A DNA stretch of 64,000 nucleotides from assembly GCA_010015675.1 (NCBI GenBank), contig ML976982.1, positions 735,001-799,000 on the forward strand, in the 5' to 3' direction. The notes beneath the pieces were generated by a model. It ran no database searches. It saw only the letters and a program-made list of their open reading frames with translations, and was not told the DNA's origin. The position numbers were made by a program, and so were the translations under genes. Source of the DNA: Byssothecium circinans (lineage: Eukaryota; Ascomycota; Dothideomycetes; Pleosporales; Massarinaceae). This document shows positions 1-11,714 of the stretch, piece after piece (position 1 is the stretch's first letter; each line of letters opens with the position of its first letter).

Positions 1-1211
1 AGTACAATTGGCGCATGTTCAATGCGAGCGATTGGGACGACGGATCGCAAAAACATGCAATTTGGCGCATCACAGACGATGGGAAATGTTGGGCAGACGA
101 CGTCTCGAATGAATGGGGTAACGGTGACTATCTCATGTTCAACAACCTCGATTACACCAATCACGAACTCAGAGAGGACGTCAAGAATTGGGGCGTTTGG
201 GTAACGAAGGAGCTGAACCTTGCGGGGTTCAGATTAGATGCCATGCAGCACTTCTCGCAGCGTTTCTCGACCGAGTGGATAACGCATGTGAGAGAGGAAA
301 TAGGGCGGGATATCTTAATGGTTGGCGAATATTGGAATGGAAACGTGGACATCCTTGCCGATTTTTTAAGACGATCTCCCGAGGACCTGCACCTTTATGA
401 TGCGCCTCTGCTCTACAATTTTGGTCGACTTTCCTGGTCGAAGAGACCAGACCTAAGAAGAGTATTCGACCGGACACTTGTCAAGTTGCGGCCAGAGAAT
501 GCAGTGACATTAGTCATGAATCACGACACACAGTAAGCGCTACGCTCCACCCTTTTGTACGGTATGCCTAACATATCTAGAAAAGGACAAGTCATGGATA
601 CTCCCATCCATCCTGAATTCACCTCTCTCGCTTACTCCCTCATCTTGCTACGGCAACATGGTTACCCATGCGTTTTCTACGGCGATTGGTATGGCACATC
701 CGAGCCGCACCCTTCGCCTCCAACATGTAACGGAAAGCTCGCAGACCTAGTCCTAGCGCGCAAGCTCTACGCGTACGGCGAGCAGCGAGACTACTTTGGC
801 GACGCAAATTGTATCGGATGGATTCGGCAAGGTTTGATCCGGGATGGTGAAAAGAGCCAACGTTCTGGTATGGCTGTTGTGATGAGCTGGGTTGGGCAAG
901 ACCATGGAAAGCCGCATCAAGAGCCTAACTCCGTGAGAAGACCGAGCTGGATTAGACGGCTGTCTGGTCTGACGGGGAGGTTCGGCGTTGCACCCAAGCA
1001 CCCGTGCCGATTTCATAAGAAAATGAATATCGGGGCACACCACGCCGGCGAAGTGTGGACCGACCTTCTGAAAGGTTCATCGGAGAGGGTGGATATCGGA
1101 TATGACGGTTATGGTGTGTTCCCGTGCGAGAGAAATAGCGTCGCCGTATACGTTTCGGCAAATGCCGTTGGGAGGTCCCAGTTTCCAGTCTCCTTCATTG
1201 CGTCGATATAG
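1..1211 (+). CDS. alpha-amylase, GH13 subfamily 5-like (5' end outside window)
   Basis: Hydrolyses internal alpha-1,4-glucosidic bonds. The frame is open from base 3, so the start and N-terminal barrel lie left of the window. Visible are GFRLDA (nucleophile Asp region), GEYW (acid/base Glu), MNHDTQ (third catalytic Asp, at the exon end) and YPCVFYGD, an order and spacing typical of the bacterial-type, mostly intracellular GH13_5 enzymes. Exons <1-532 and 581-1211; the 48 bp intron 533-580 restores NHDTQ-KGQ. A further in-frame candidate intron, 933-1019 (GTGAGA, CTGAC branch, AAG), removes 29 residues that interrupt the C-terminal beta domain; splicing joins NS to KMNIGAHHAGE, which fits the family better. 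The stop is TAG at 1209-1211. The absence of a signal peptide cannot be judged here. Confidence 0.88.
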
Positions 1212-1769
1212 GAAGAATCCATCATCGGTACTTACCATAGGTAGGTACCGACATGAACATCTCAACACCCTGCGTCCTTGACGCGAATTAATGGACATTG
1301 TTAATAGTTCAAATGTTACCCATGCGAGTATCTCGTCCACGGATCCATCGATGTATCAGGTATGATCATGTGATCTTGGTCATGTGATTTGCATTTTACA
1401 ACACTGAAGTGCTTCCTGCCCGCGCAAATGGTAAAGCGAAGGCCGTTGTTATAGTGTATATAGGAGCAGGTATACTTACAGTACAGAGCGGCAATGTACG
1501 TATGTATTGCATCCAACTCCAACTCTGATGGACCTTGATAAATCACCGCATATCGACTCGTCAAGACACCAAGGAAGGGGATCGAACAGATGGACGAACT
1601 TTACAAAAATGTTTCCAAGACTTCCTTACCGCGAGAGTCTCCTACGTGGACCTACATGTAGGTATATAACTTTGACCAGTCCTTGCTGGATCTGGTTAGG
1701 ACGAAATTTGTCGCTTTCCCGCACGGAAGCTTATCTCCCGTCTACAGCAACACCTCACCCCGTCGACAA
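1212..1769. other. intergenic, promoter side of the Zn2Cys6 gene
   Basis: No convincing coding frame. A direct repeat of CATGTGAT lies at about 1366-1390, within 400 bp of the downstream start, and could be a regulator site. Nothing else recognised. Confidence 0.4.
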
Positions 1770-4065
1770 ATGGATCGCGACACGAGGCCACGACAGCGCC
1801 GAAGAGTTCGTGTCGTCCCTGAAGGAGCGCGAGTTCGCGCCTCCCGGGCATGTACGAGCTGCCGGCGGTTGAAGGAGAAATGCGACGGCAATCAGCCTTG
1901 CGCACGATGTCGCCGGACGAAGCGCACTTGTGAATTTACCACCGCCGAGGCCCATCCTCCTCCTGCAAAAGCAGAAGACTTCGAAAGAGTGCGGCTCCTG
2001 GAACAGTTGGCAGTTCATTTCCTGGGTCCAGTATCGCTTGACACGAGCAGCCTTCGCCATATAATCGATCGCATCGGCAAGAAACCAGGAGATAACAGCA
2101 ATGACTTTGAACTCAGCATAGAGAACGAACTTAACGATCTCACGTTAGAGGAAGAGCATGACGCGGTCAAACTAATATCGCCAAGCACAGCCCACTACTC
2201 GGGCGACTTTTCCCATTGGAGGTTTTCGCAACGCGTCCGACGACTGGTTGATGAACATCTGGATGGTATCCACCCATCAAACGAGTCCGTCGACAAAGCA
2301 AGGGAGATGCAGGTTCTCGAGTATTGGCGCGCCACTCAGCTTCAATCCACAGGCTCCCATGTCCTCAACACACTGGATTATCTCCCAACTCGCCGAGTTG
2401 CAAACAACTACTTTCAATACTACTTCCAGTACGCGCAGACTAATACCTTTTTCGTCGATCCTATCTGGTTACGTACTAAGCTCGACATACTATACACGCA
2501 GCCAACCCACTTGAACACCGCCGACTCCCCATGGGTGTGCACTGTGCTTATGGTTCTAGCCACTGGTTTTCAATTTGCGCATATGGCTGAGGGGTCGTTT
2601 ACTGCCCCTTTACTCTACGCAACTTCCGAAGAAGATCAGCTTCAGAATCGGGATGCCAGTCGAGTTTTCTATCGGATGTCAACGATGCTTGTTCCGGATA
2701 TAATCACCAGTGCATCTATGGAGAGCGTGCAAGCATGCTTACTACTCGCGCACTACACTCTTCCTCTCGATACGCATGGGCTCGCTTACACCTACCTTGG
2801 CTTAGCCATGAAGTTGGCGATTCAGAACGGCATGCATTGCAAATATGCCGGAGGCGATCTAGACCAATGGACAATCGAGATGCGGAATAGACTTTGGTGG
2901 TCAACTTACTCCCTAGAAAGGTAATTAAATTGAGTACGGGATGGTACACTTTGATTTGCTAACAATTGGTGAACAGGAGAATAAGTGTATTGCATGGCCG
3001 CCCAACCTCGATCGTACCCAGTGAAATGGATGCCGACTTGCCACAAGATATTGATATTCTTCAATCGATCGAGTATCCCTTCAGTTTCCAAAATGCTCTG
3101 ACTCTCATTCACATGACCAACGATCTCAGCGATGTATCGCAAGCCATGTCAGTGTCACCCAACTAAACGTTTGGCTTTCGCGCTGACAATACACAAGCAC
3201 GAAGCTCACACGGTGTCCCAAATCTTTACAGTCAACCCACTTCAGGAATGTCTTGGACAAACACGAGAAGTTCTATGTGTCGTGGAAAGCAGCACTGGAA
3301 ACTGTTGGTGATCCTTTGCACTCATTACCATCGCCTCGAGCACGGGTGCATCTAAAACTCTACTTCAACATCTTCGAAATCTTCATTGGACGACCGTTCA
3401 TGTTCACCAACACAAAACAATCGCACCTAGCGCACTCAAATTCACAAGATCAATTCCCGTCTTCGCAAAGGGCTAGTACCAGAGCATTGCTTGTCGATAC
3501 GGCTATAAAAGCCGCGCATCAAGCGATTGAGCTTCTCCACAACCTCAATCAGAGTACTGGACTTGCGCGAGCAAGCTATATCGAGTTCAGTGCATGTCGT
3601 GCAGCGCTACTCATCCTATTGGCACAGAGCCTAAACGAGCAATCAGCACAACTGAACACGACAATAGCTCTTGGAATGGGGCTCATTCGGTTGATGGTCT
3701 CCGGGAATATACAGTCGGCTAAAGCAGAAGTGTCGGTGATTGAGGCGCTCGAAGAAGCTATTTGCCGCCTTCACGCGCGCCGAAAATCACACGATCATAA
3801 CGGATTAGTTTCGGTTCAGTTGGACCATAGTCAAGAGCAGAACAACTACGTACAGTTCGAAGACTGGACTTCACTATGGGACGACCTTGGTAGGGGGATG
3901 ACCCAGAATTTTCCTGGAGACGACTTCGCCATCTCGCTGCAACTGTCGGCGCTCCCCGAGTCGACTGCTTGGTCTCAGGGCAACAACGCTGCAGGAATTA
4001 CCGATGCATACAGTTTCTCGAGTTTTCCTGATATTGAAAATGCAACATTTTCAAGCTTTTCCTAG
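1770..4065 (+). CDS. Zn2Cys6 fungal transcription factor
   Basis: Probable nuclear DNA-binding regulator. The cluster is C28-X2-C31-X6-C38-X5-C44-X2-C47-X6-C54, preceded by an Arg-rich N-terminus. The middle is a fungal_trans-type domain; its signature WWSTYSLERRISVLHGRP is reconstituted across the first splice. Exons 1770-2920, 2977-3147, 3198-4065 give 729 residues, normal for the family. The second intron (GTCAGT donor, ACTAAAC branch, CAAG acceptor) restores SQAITKLTR. ATG at 1770 is chosen because the frame upstream of it has no earlier ATG. Target genes are unknown; flanking genes are an amylase and a dehalogenase, but no functional link is visible. The C-terminus is rich in Asp, Ser and Phe, like an activation region. 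Confidence 0.93.
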
Positions 4066-4816
4066 ACTGTAGGCGTGCGAAAACGACTTCATACTGCGTT
4101 TGGACTACAAAATTTAGCATCTAGCTAAGTATCTCTTATCAACCAAGAATCAAGTTCTTCACGGTTTGGACTAGATCGAACCGCTTCTTCTCTTTCGACT
4201 CGCCGTTCTGTTCAGCGATTATCGCATTCAATCTGTCTTCTTCCTTAATCTTGAACCACAACTATCCGCCGGAATCCGCTGTATGACTGTTCAAAGGCAG
4301 TGCAGTGTCTAATTTTCTATCAGAAGCCAACCTTTCCGCGAGAGGTTGCGCCCGGTGGTTGAAACACAGGTCGAACGTCGCCACTATCCGTTCTTTAAAG
4401 CACTTCCTTATCGGATACAATCCTCCCTCCACCTTCGTCATATTCACTAATCTGATATCTTTATCGGCCGATCAAGAGATAGGCTCGACGACGCAGTGGT
4501 TGAAGTCGCGTGCATCTGGATTTCTGACCATTGATCAAGCATTAAAACCCCGCTTTTTGGTTATATCTAAATCTAACTGGAGACTTTGTGGTGATAGTCA
4601 TACACATCTTATCCCCGGGCGCAATGACACCGGCCCGGTGCCTGCCAAGAAGTATGTGTACCTGGCCCCACATCCATTCGGGCCGAGATCAGTGGCGGAT
4701 CACGTGGGATCTGCCTAAAGTAGGACGCATTGTCTATTTATTGATCTTGGTATACGTGCATCATCACTACAACTTTATCACGCACCAAAGCATACGCATC
4801 GAAGCCACCGTTAGCC
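4066..4816. other. intergenic between regulator and dehalogenase
   Basis: Short overlapping open frames (for example 4305-4718) show no family motifs and no plausible splice partners. A CACGTG core sits in GGATCACGTGGGATC near 4698-4712. Probably 3' UTR plus the dehalogenase promoter. Confidence 0.4.
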
Positions 4817-5604
4817 ATGTCTGCCTCCAAGAACGTTGTTTTCGACGTTGTCGGCACCCTCGTCTCATACGATCATCTCTTCGAAGCCCTGGAAACCCGT
4901 TTCGGCGACCGCTTGCGCGAACACGGCATCCAGCCAAAGCTTTTAGGATGCGCTTGGCTAGAAACTGCGGAGCGTGAATACACGTATCTCAGTCTATCAG
5001 GTCGCTATGTGGCCTTCTACAAGGTTTTCGAAGCTATCTTCTACCGTATGCTCATGTACGCGGGCATCAAAGAACCGCGCAAGTTTGCATCACCAGAAGA
5101 CACCGAATGGCTTGTCAACGAATGGCGTAAGCTCGAACTACGTCCTGGTGCTGCCGAATGTGTGCAGAAGCTGCGAGACGCTGGATTCACGGTGTGGTGC
5201 TTCACTGCAGGCGACATCGAGCGAGTAGGAGGCTACTTCAAAAGCGCTGGGGTCGACTTGCCCGCTGCGAACCTCCTATCTTGCGACTCTTCAGGCGTCG
5301 CGAAGCCAGATCCGAATGCATATAAACCAGTGCTTGAAAAATTGGCTGCGGAGTCGAACTCAACGCCTTGGTTTGCTGCTGCGCACATGTGGGACGTTTC
5401 TACGGCGAGAACAGTTGGGTACGTCACCTTAACATCACGATTGGAGTAACACTGGCTAAAGAAAGTACAACCTACAGGTTTAAGGGCGCATACACAACCG
5501 TTTTAGAAGCCGAGCCGCTGCACGACATTTTTGGGGACATGGAAGTTGTCGCAGATAGTTTGGCTGGGTTGGCTGATGGCATCATCGCTGCCGAAAGCAA
5601 GTGA
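4817..5604 (+). CDS. haloacid dehalogenase, type II (HAD superfamily hydrolase)
   Basis: Predicted to hydrolyse 2-haloacids or a related small acid through an aspartyl-ester intermediate, probably in the cytosol. Motif I is FDVVGTL (nucleophile Asp10), motif II lies in CFTAGD, motif III is the Lys of GVAKPDPNAY, and motif IV is in AAHMWDVSTARTVG, the arrangement of type II dehalogenases. Exons 4817-5418 and 5478-5604; the intron 5419-5477 (GTACGT, CTACAG) joins TVG to FKGAYTT. Length 242 residues, about the family size. The start ATG opens directly on the core domain. True substrate unknown; many fungal members are annotated by homology only. Confidence 0.92.
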
Positions 5605-5872
5605 TCGGGAAATGTGGAGTATTCGCTATCGGACCCAACGATACCAGTCACCGGGTCGGGGTTGGACGAGCGGGGTACTCGGTAACATAGAACCCTGGAC
5701 ATGGGATGGACAAGTATCCGAGTGTGTTTAAATTCGAACATCTCACGATGCATGAATACGGTACAAGAACAGTTCGTTGTACAGAAGAAGACATTGAAGC
5801 ACATCGTGTACCGAGGTTTTCCGTTTACTTCTTCTCGGATTCTCTTCTCATCGTTTCTGATCCTTGCCCATC

Positions 5873-6644
5873 ATGTCTCCCTCTTCACTCCCACCACCAG
5901 GCAAATCGACGTTCCCATTCTGGCGGTCAAACCTCCACGCCCTCGACGACCACCGAAGTACACCAGAACTCCCATCAAGAACCGACATCGTTATCATTGG
6001 CGCCGGCTATGCAGGTGCATCGACCGCATACCACATCCTCCAACTTTGCAAACAAAAACCTCTTCCCGTTCCCTCAATCACTATCCTCGAAGCACGGCAA
6101 GTGTGTTCCGGGGCGACTGGCCGGAACGGCGGTCACCTAAAACCTGATCCATATAGCAGGCCATCCGCTGTAGCAGCCACCCATGGCATCGAGGCTGCAC
6201 GAGAGCTATCAGAGTTTGAAGCAAGCCATGTGCCGGCTGTGAAGAAGCTAGTTGAAGAAGAGAATATAGACTGCGATTTTGTGCTTACCAGACGTGTGGA
6301 TGCATTTTTAGCGGATAGCATTTATGCAGCGATGAAAGGCGGTGTGGATCTTTTGCGTGAGAATAAAGTATCTGTCATGGATGATGTATTCTTCGCGTCT
6401 AGTGCACAGGCGGAACAAGTATACCTCCTAACTTAAAACCATGCGGGTCACATACTGACAGGGTTTCGCCGAGGAAATGAAGTGTGCGATTTCAGTACCG
6501 CTGTTCCCAGCTGGGCTGGTCTCGGAGTATGATTCTGGGTCTTATAAAATGGTGGTTGTAACGGAGTTACGGGGGGATGTGAAGTTGCTGGATATGTTGG
6601 AGGAGGTAAGGGGGAATTTCATCAGCTTGCGCAAGGGGTTGTGA
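5873..6644 (+). pseudogene. FAD-dependent oxidoreductase (DAO family), truncated
   Basis: The N-terminal half is a good D-amino-acid-oxidase-like FAD protein: dinucleotide fold DIVIIGAGYAGASTAYHIL, ILEAR at the end of beta 2, and the ATGRNGGHLKPD motif. Exons 5873-6418 and 6462-6644 (intron 6419-6461) give only 242 residues, about half the usual 430-470. After the intron the frame shows no recognisable substrate-binding domain and ends in TGA. I see no continuation in any plus-strand frame before 6914, where a decayed kinase gene begins on the opposite strand. Most likely a gene that lost its C-terminal half; a second intron or small rearrangement hiding a diverged end is the alternative. Start ATG 5873 precedes SPSSLPPPGKSTFPFW, a typical leader of fungal members. 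Confidence 0.72.
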
Positions 6645-6914
6645 TCCAAACAAGTTTCTAACGGAACCGTTAGAATTGGGTTCGGAAGTTGTTGGACCCC
6701 ACGGCTGCTGCAGGTCTTATAACGGAGGAGCAGAGAGATGCGGCTAAAGCGAGGCAGCAGGAGGCGATCCACTTGGCTTTCACGACTGAGAGTCCCAACG
6801 CTGCAGCGTTTCGTGGATAAGTTGGTATCTAACGTTACCCTCGTCATTACTCTACAACGCTCGTTTAGCTCAATTTCGCGCACAATAAGCATGGACTTTC
6901 AAGCCCCTATACCG

Positions 6915-7703
6915 CTACCATCCACCATGCCTCACTTCGCGATTAAACCACGCGTCCAGTAGGGTTTCAGCAAAGTATTGGTTTTCGTAGAGACGCTTGA
7001 GAGCGAGATAGAGGCCGTCCGACCCTGAAATATGCAGGGCCGACTTGCAGTAATCCCAATGTTCAGGCATCCAACCTGCGCTTTCCCAGTCAATGATGGC
7101 GGCAACGTGACCGTTCTGTACGAGGACATTATGGAAGCCCAGGTCTCCGTGGCTGAAGACGATTGCGTGATCTGCCTTGTGCAAGGCATGGTACATGTCG
7201 CGATTGCATAGCGGAATCCCTGGTATAAGTTGGTCGAGCTGCCAATCGTTGAATTCCTTCTCCGATTTGAAGGGTCCCCCTTTGATAGGTCCCATTGACC
7301 TCTGATCCACAGCGGGACCTCCTGTTACCGACGCGATCATATTGTCCGGGCGAGCTGGTATCTACCGCATTTGACGAATGTAATTACTCAGCTCAGAGAG
7401 AATTGTATCCTTCGCTTCCGGAGAGAGCTTTGGCCATGCATTTTTCAGCATTTCCCCTTCGATAAAGTCCATTAGAATGTATCCCATACCATCCTTCTCA
7501 TAACAATTCAGAACCTTTGGTACTGGGATATCCGTGTGTTCCCGTATGAACTTCATATTCTCAGCTTCCATCAAGTCAAGGTCATGGTCAAGTTTTGCCA
7601 CAACCGAGCCGACGCGGATGACTTTGCGAGAAGAGAGGGATGATGCAAGTACGTCGGCGTGTTCTATTTCGTCGTCCGTCAGGACAAGTGCGTTAACGTC
7701 CAT
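6915..7703 (-). pseudogene. APH-family (aminoglycoside phosphotransferase-like) kinase with one nonsense codon
   Basis: Fungal protein-kinase-like phosphotransferase of unknown substrate. One frame runs from ATG 7703 to the stop at 6915, interrupted by a single TAG at 7362-7364. Upstream: VVAKLDHD (ATP lysine), ILMDFIEGE (hinge). Downstream, after seven further in-frame codons: FSHGDLGFHNVLV (Brenner motif, catalytic Asp) and IIDWESAGW (metal Asp). The two halves together give 262 codons, close to family size. A splice explanation is poor: no acceptor removes the stop without losing conserved residues just downstream. Either a recent pseudogene, a strain-specific allele, or a base error. It is convergent with the truncated FAD gene, so this 2 kb looks like a decaying pair. 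Confidence 0.8.
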
Positions 7704-8312
7704 TTCCCCTGCCTGCTCTAAGGGATAGCAGGAGAGCGACTAAAAAATTCGTGAGCACTACAAAGCATAACTGCAGAGTAAACCTATATGCTAAAGCAGC
7801 GCTAAGCTACGCTCTTAGGTGTCTTCAACTGCTTAAGGGTGGCCCGCCTCAGGAAAATAGCTAGTGTTGTATTATCTAGCGTCGTGACAGAGGACGGGAA
7901 GGCGTACGTAGAGCGGTCACCCCCGTTACTCGTTTAGCTTGAGATTGAATTGACGTGCTAACCGGCTGGATATTGAAGAGCAATGCTGGCTGATGGTAGA
8001 TGTAGTTGGGGTGCTCGCTTCTGTCAAAATAATTTGTGCGTCAGGATATTAGCCGACCCTAGTGTCTATAGGTCATGCGGAAATTATAAAGTTCGTAATG
8101 GGATTTTCCGCGCGGGACGTCGGGATTTTATGAAAGGCCCTTCTGGCTGCAGTGTTTCGCTTATTATTTTGCAGAACTTCTCCAGCGCTTCGGTGTCGCG
8201 CAGGTACGGAAATGTACGCACATATAATTATACAATTCATTCCGTACGAGCTGCAGGATGAGAATCCGCATCCTCCCGCCAAATCACCAATAAGCCAACG
8301 AAACTGCATCGA
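7704..8312. other. intergenic
   Basis: Between the divergent start of the kinase pseudogene and the 3' end of the amylase. Only short frames without motifs; no RNA gene recognised. Confidence 0.4.
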
Positions 8313-10261
8313 CTACCTCCATTCACTTAACACACTCGCACTCGCCTGACAAGACGGAACAGTGTACAAGCGATTCGGATCCGCCTCCCACGCCACACTT
8401 CCCGAGCTAGACACCTTGAGAAACTTATACTGCACAGAAGACCCCGCAGGCAAGCTCAGCGTGACAATCCAAATCGGGTTGCTAGCAGTATACGAGGATG
8501 CCGACAATGCCGGTGCACTCCCGGGATCCCAGCTCCCCAACTGCGCCGTATTCCCCGCAATCCTAATCGTATCCCCGGGCACCGTCACAACCTTTTCCGT
8601 AAACGTCACGCTCACAGACGAGGGACATCCCGGCGCCGCTGTTGTAGTCGGAGCTGTACTGGTACTTGTTAGTTGCGCAGTGGTGGTAATCAATGTGGTA
8701 GTAGGAGCACTCGAATCGGAAAGAAGGACGACAGGTTCGCCGTTAGAAACAGTGACACAAAGTTGGCCGCCGGAATCGGAAGTTACTGTTCCGCTGCCGA
8801 AGACGTTCATCCATCGGCCGTTCGCTCTCTGCGCGTTGAAACAGTGTTGTTGCGAGTTCCCGCTTCCGGCATTGGTAGTCAACACGACGAGGTTACCGCC
8901 TGCGCGGCTGAACGCGTAAGCGGTGGAGGAGACGTAGAGATGCACTTGGTCGTTTCCAGCGAGGCCGCCGGCGGATTTACGCGCCCCAATGAGTTTTGTA
9001 AGCGCTTTGTAGAGGTCGCTGTTTGTGTTGAAGTTGCTGCGCCAGAGATCCTCGCGGTTTGCGGGGTCGTTGCCGCCGGCGTAGGCTTGCTCGGTGCCAT
9101 AGTAGATGATGGGGATTCCGCGAGAGAGGATCACATAGGCTAAGGCATTTTTAAAGAGGGATTGATCGTTCTTTTGGTTAAGCCAGCGTGTGTTATCATG
9201 GTTATCGAGGAAAGTGCCCAACTGTTCAATTCAAAGTCAGTGTAGGTCTTACATGAAGTCCGTACGTTGGCCTTCTTACCGCGCTCGGGTCGGGCAACTT
9301 GGAGCTAACTGCGTTGTGCATGTCGACAAGATCCTGCGATGAACCTTTCTGTTGGAAGAATCGATTCATCGGGTAGTAGATTGCATAGTCGAGTAGACCG
9401 GGTAGGGCTTTGGAGTAGCCGGCAAGGTAGTCTGGATTTCCGTCAAAAACCTCGCCGATGCAGTACACGCCCGCGGCGGCAGAGAAACCAGCCCAGAAGT
9501 CCTTCTCAACATGTCTGACTGTGTCGATACGCAGACCATCAAAGGAATACTCCATCACGAGCCACTTGATCCAGTTTTGGAACAGTGTTCGTATGGCGGG
9601 GGACTGGGTGTTGATATCAGGCAGGCCGGCAAGGCGGCAATTCTCGACGCTGTTCTGATCGTTATAGTTGATGTCGCAGTTGCTGTGGTAGGATGAAGCT
9701 TGATTGAGAGGCTCGGGGCGATTGTCGCTTATGGCCGCGTTACCCATATGGTTTGCTACAACGTCGGCCATAACGAACATTCCCTAGACATAGATCAGAT
9801 GATGTTCAAGTGAAGAGAATTGTTGGCCAGCGTACCTTTGAGTGTGCCGTGCTGACGAGACGCTTGAGGTCTGCCGCAGTGCCATAGTTCGAATTGATCG
9901 AGTACAGGTCTTGCGCCCAGTATCCATGGTATCCCCCAGCACTGTCTGATGTTACGTTGTCAGAGCGATATGTCTAAAATAGGAACAAAAAGCACTCACT
10001 CGCAATTACAGGGGTAATCCAAATTGCATCGAACCCCATACCCCGAATGTAGTCAAGCTTTGACTCAAGCCCATTGAAAGTACCACCACAGTAGTTCCCA
10101 AGGTTATTGCATGCGCCCCCTCCCGTGTCACCGCTGGAACGAGCAACACGGTCGGTCAAGGCGAAGTAGATAGTCCGCGACTTCCAGGCATTGGCATCTG
10201 CGGCCGAGACGATGGCAGTTGCTTGGAGAAGGAAAGTTATCAAAGAATGGAAAAGCTGCAT
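8313..10261 (-). CDS. secreted alpha-amylase GH13_1 with CBM20 starch-binding domain
   Basis: Extracellular endo-acting starch hydrolase of the Taka-amylase type. Exons on the minus strand: 10261-10000, 9945-9836, 9783-9280, 9221-8313, giving 594 residues; all introns are 52-58 bp GT-AG. A signal peptide covers about residues 1-20 ([18 protein letters not shown]). Catalytic residues are Asp211 (GLRIDTVRH), Glu235 (GEVFD) and Asp301 (DNHDN), nearly the numbering of Aspergillus Taka-amylase. ADVVANH and GYHGYW are also present. A Thr/Ser-rich linker ([20 protein letters not shown]) leads to a C-terminal CBM20 ([25 protein letters not shown], ending in EWR). Expected to be starch-induced and glucose-repressed, but I did not find an unambiguous AmyR site upstream. 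Confidence 0.96.
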
Positions 10262-11714
10262 CTTGAACTGACGAGCTAGGCCGGAAAGATGTGCAAGAAG
10301 CTGTGCTGCAACTCCCTAGTGCAAAGATTCACCGGGTCTCAAGCTCTTTAAGAACTCTACGATGCAAACGGATCGGAAGTCGACATCACGATCCCCGCAA
10401 TGCCCCCAAGTATCACCAGACGCCCAAGACAAGACGACAACTCACTACGAATCGAAACAAAAGCTCGCTCGGGCCGACCTGTAGCCATTCACAGGCCGTT
10501 CACAAGCCATTCACAGGCCGTTCACAAGCCATTCACAAGCCCATCGTCCTCCCAACGTCGTCATCCGGACCGAGAAGAGATCAATAGAATCACAGGACGG
10601 CTGCTAAGGTTAGCTGCTTCTCGCGGCGTAATATTAATCACAGCGGTAGGAAATTCCATAAGAGGAAGTTGGTGATGTGTCTGGTGGTACTGTAGACCGG
10701 GAGTATGGTCGCTAAGCGAGAGACCTAACCAGGATACGTCTTTAAATGTACGGTGATCTTTGGGCGTGGTAAGAACCCCGCATTCGACTCTTTAGGTAAA
10801 GGACCACGCGTTGTTTCCCCCTTGGATGAATTCTGCAGAGCATTGCTATTCTTCTATATTGGGATCTTGCTATGGCGGGAGCCCAAATCCTATCATCCCC
10901 GCATGCGGCATGATGACCGGAGACGTGGTGGACGACGTGAATTTTGAGTGGTGGATAAACGTCCGCGTTTTATATAGCTTGTTTTGGCTGGCTGTGAGAA
11001 AGAGGGGTGGTCACTCGCCAGCGATATTCAGAGTACTAGCGTAAGTGGGGCTAAGCGCTCCGCGTGAATCAAATAGATGTGAATTTTGGTGCGTAATGAA
11101 AAAGAGCGTATTCACTAAAGAATTGTAGCTGCTATATATGGTTAGTCAACTGAATTTAAAGAGAATGGGTGGCGCGCATTGGGGCCACGTAGCTTACCTA
11201 TTCCATGTACGCTTGCTATTCGTTCTGCGAAACGCCATTGCGAATCAAAATCTCCGCAGGTAGGCGTGGATAGAAGATCATGGCTGTTTGGGAAAAAGGT
11301 GTAATGCCCTACAATTCCCGTAGCGTCGCACTCTCACTCAAATCTAACCCAAACAGGACGGAGAAGAGTGAAGACCATGGCTACACCCAATAGCCGGGGA
11401 TTAGTCCACCGTCAGACAATATATGAGAAACCAATTTGTACGAAACATTTCCATGTGTATCGCGTGGCAATGGGACATACACTATAGGCCACAGGAACAT
11501 GACGGAAGCCGTTAAAGGGATCTGACAAGGTGAAAAGAACACAGAGTGTATATGTATAACAAGGGGGTTGCAACAGTTGCAAACGCCAAAACCCAAAGAA
11601 TCCAAAGAAAAAGGAAGGTGTTTGCAAGACTGTGGAAAAGCCCCGCGGTATTTTGTGCGTTTTTAGACTCTTGTGCTCAAGAGTTCGACAGAGAAAGTGG
11701 GACATTTCCCATCT
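10262..11714. other. intergenic, 1.45 kb upstream of the amylase
   Basis: Contains the amylase promoter and, at 10484-10541, an 11 bp tandem repeat listed separately. Short frames here are low-complexity or motif-free. The last 300 bp is probably the 3' flank of the hypothetical gene. Confidence 0.4.
10484..10541. repeat. 11 bp tandem repeat (GCCRTTCACAR), about five copies
   Basis: Consecutive units alternate GCCATTCACAG, GCCGTTCACAA, GCCATTCACAG, GCCGTTCACAA, GCCATTCACAA. The alternation makes a 22 bp higher-order unit. It lies 220-280 bp upstream of the amylase ATG. Confidence 0.9.

Noticed and set aside
4305..4977. overlapping 129-137 codon frames before the dehalogenase
   Set aside because: No family features; one overlaps the dehalogenase start in another frame.
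5701..6147. 148- and 144-codon frames over the start of the FAD gene
   Set aside because: Overlap the recognised FAD-binding frame and have no motifs.
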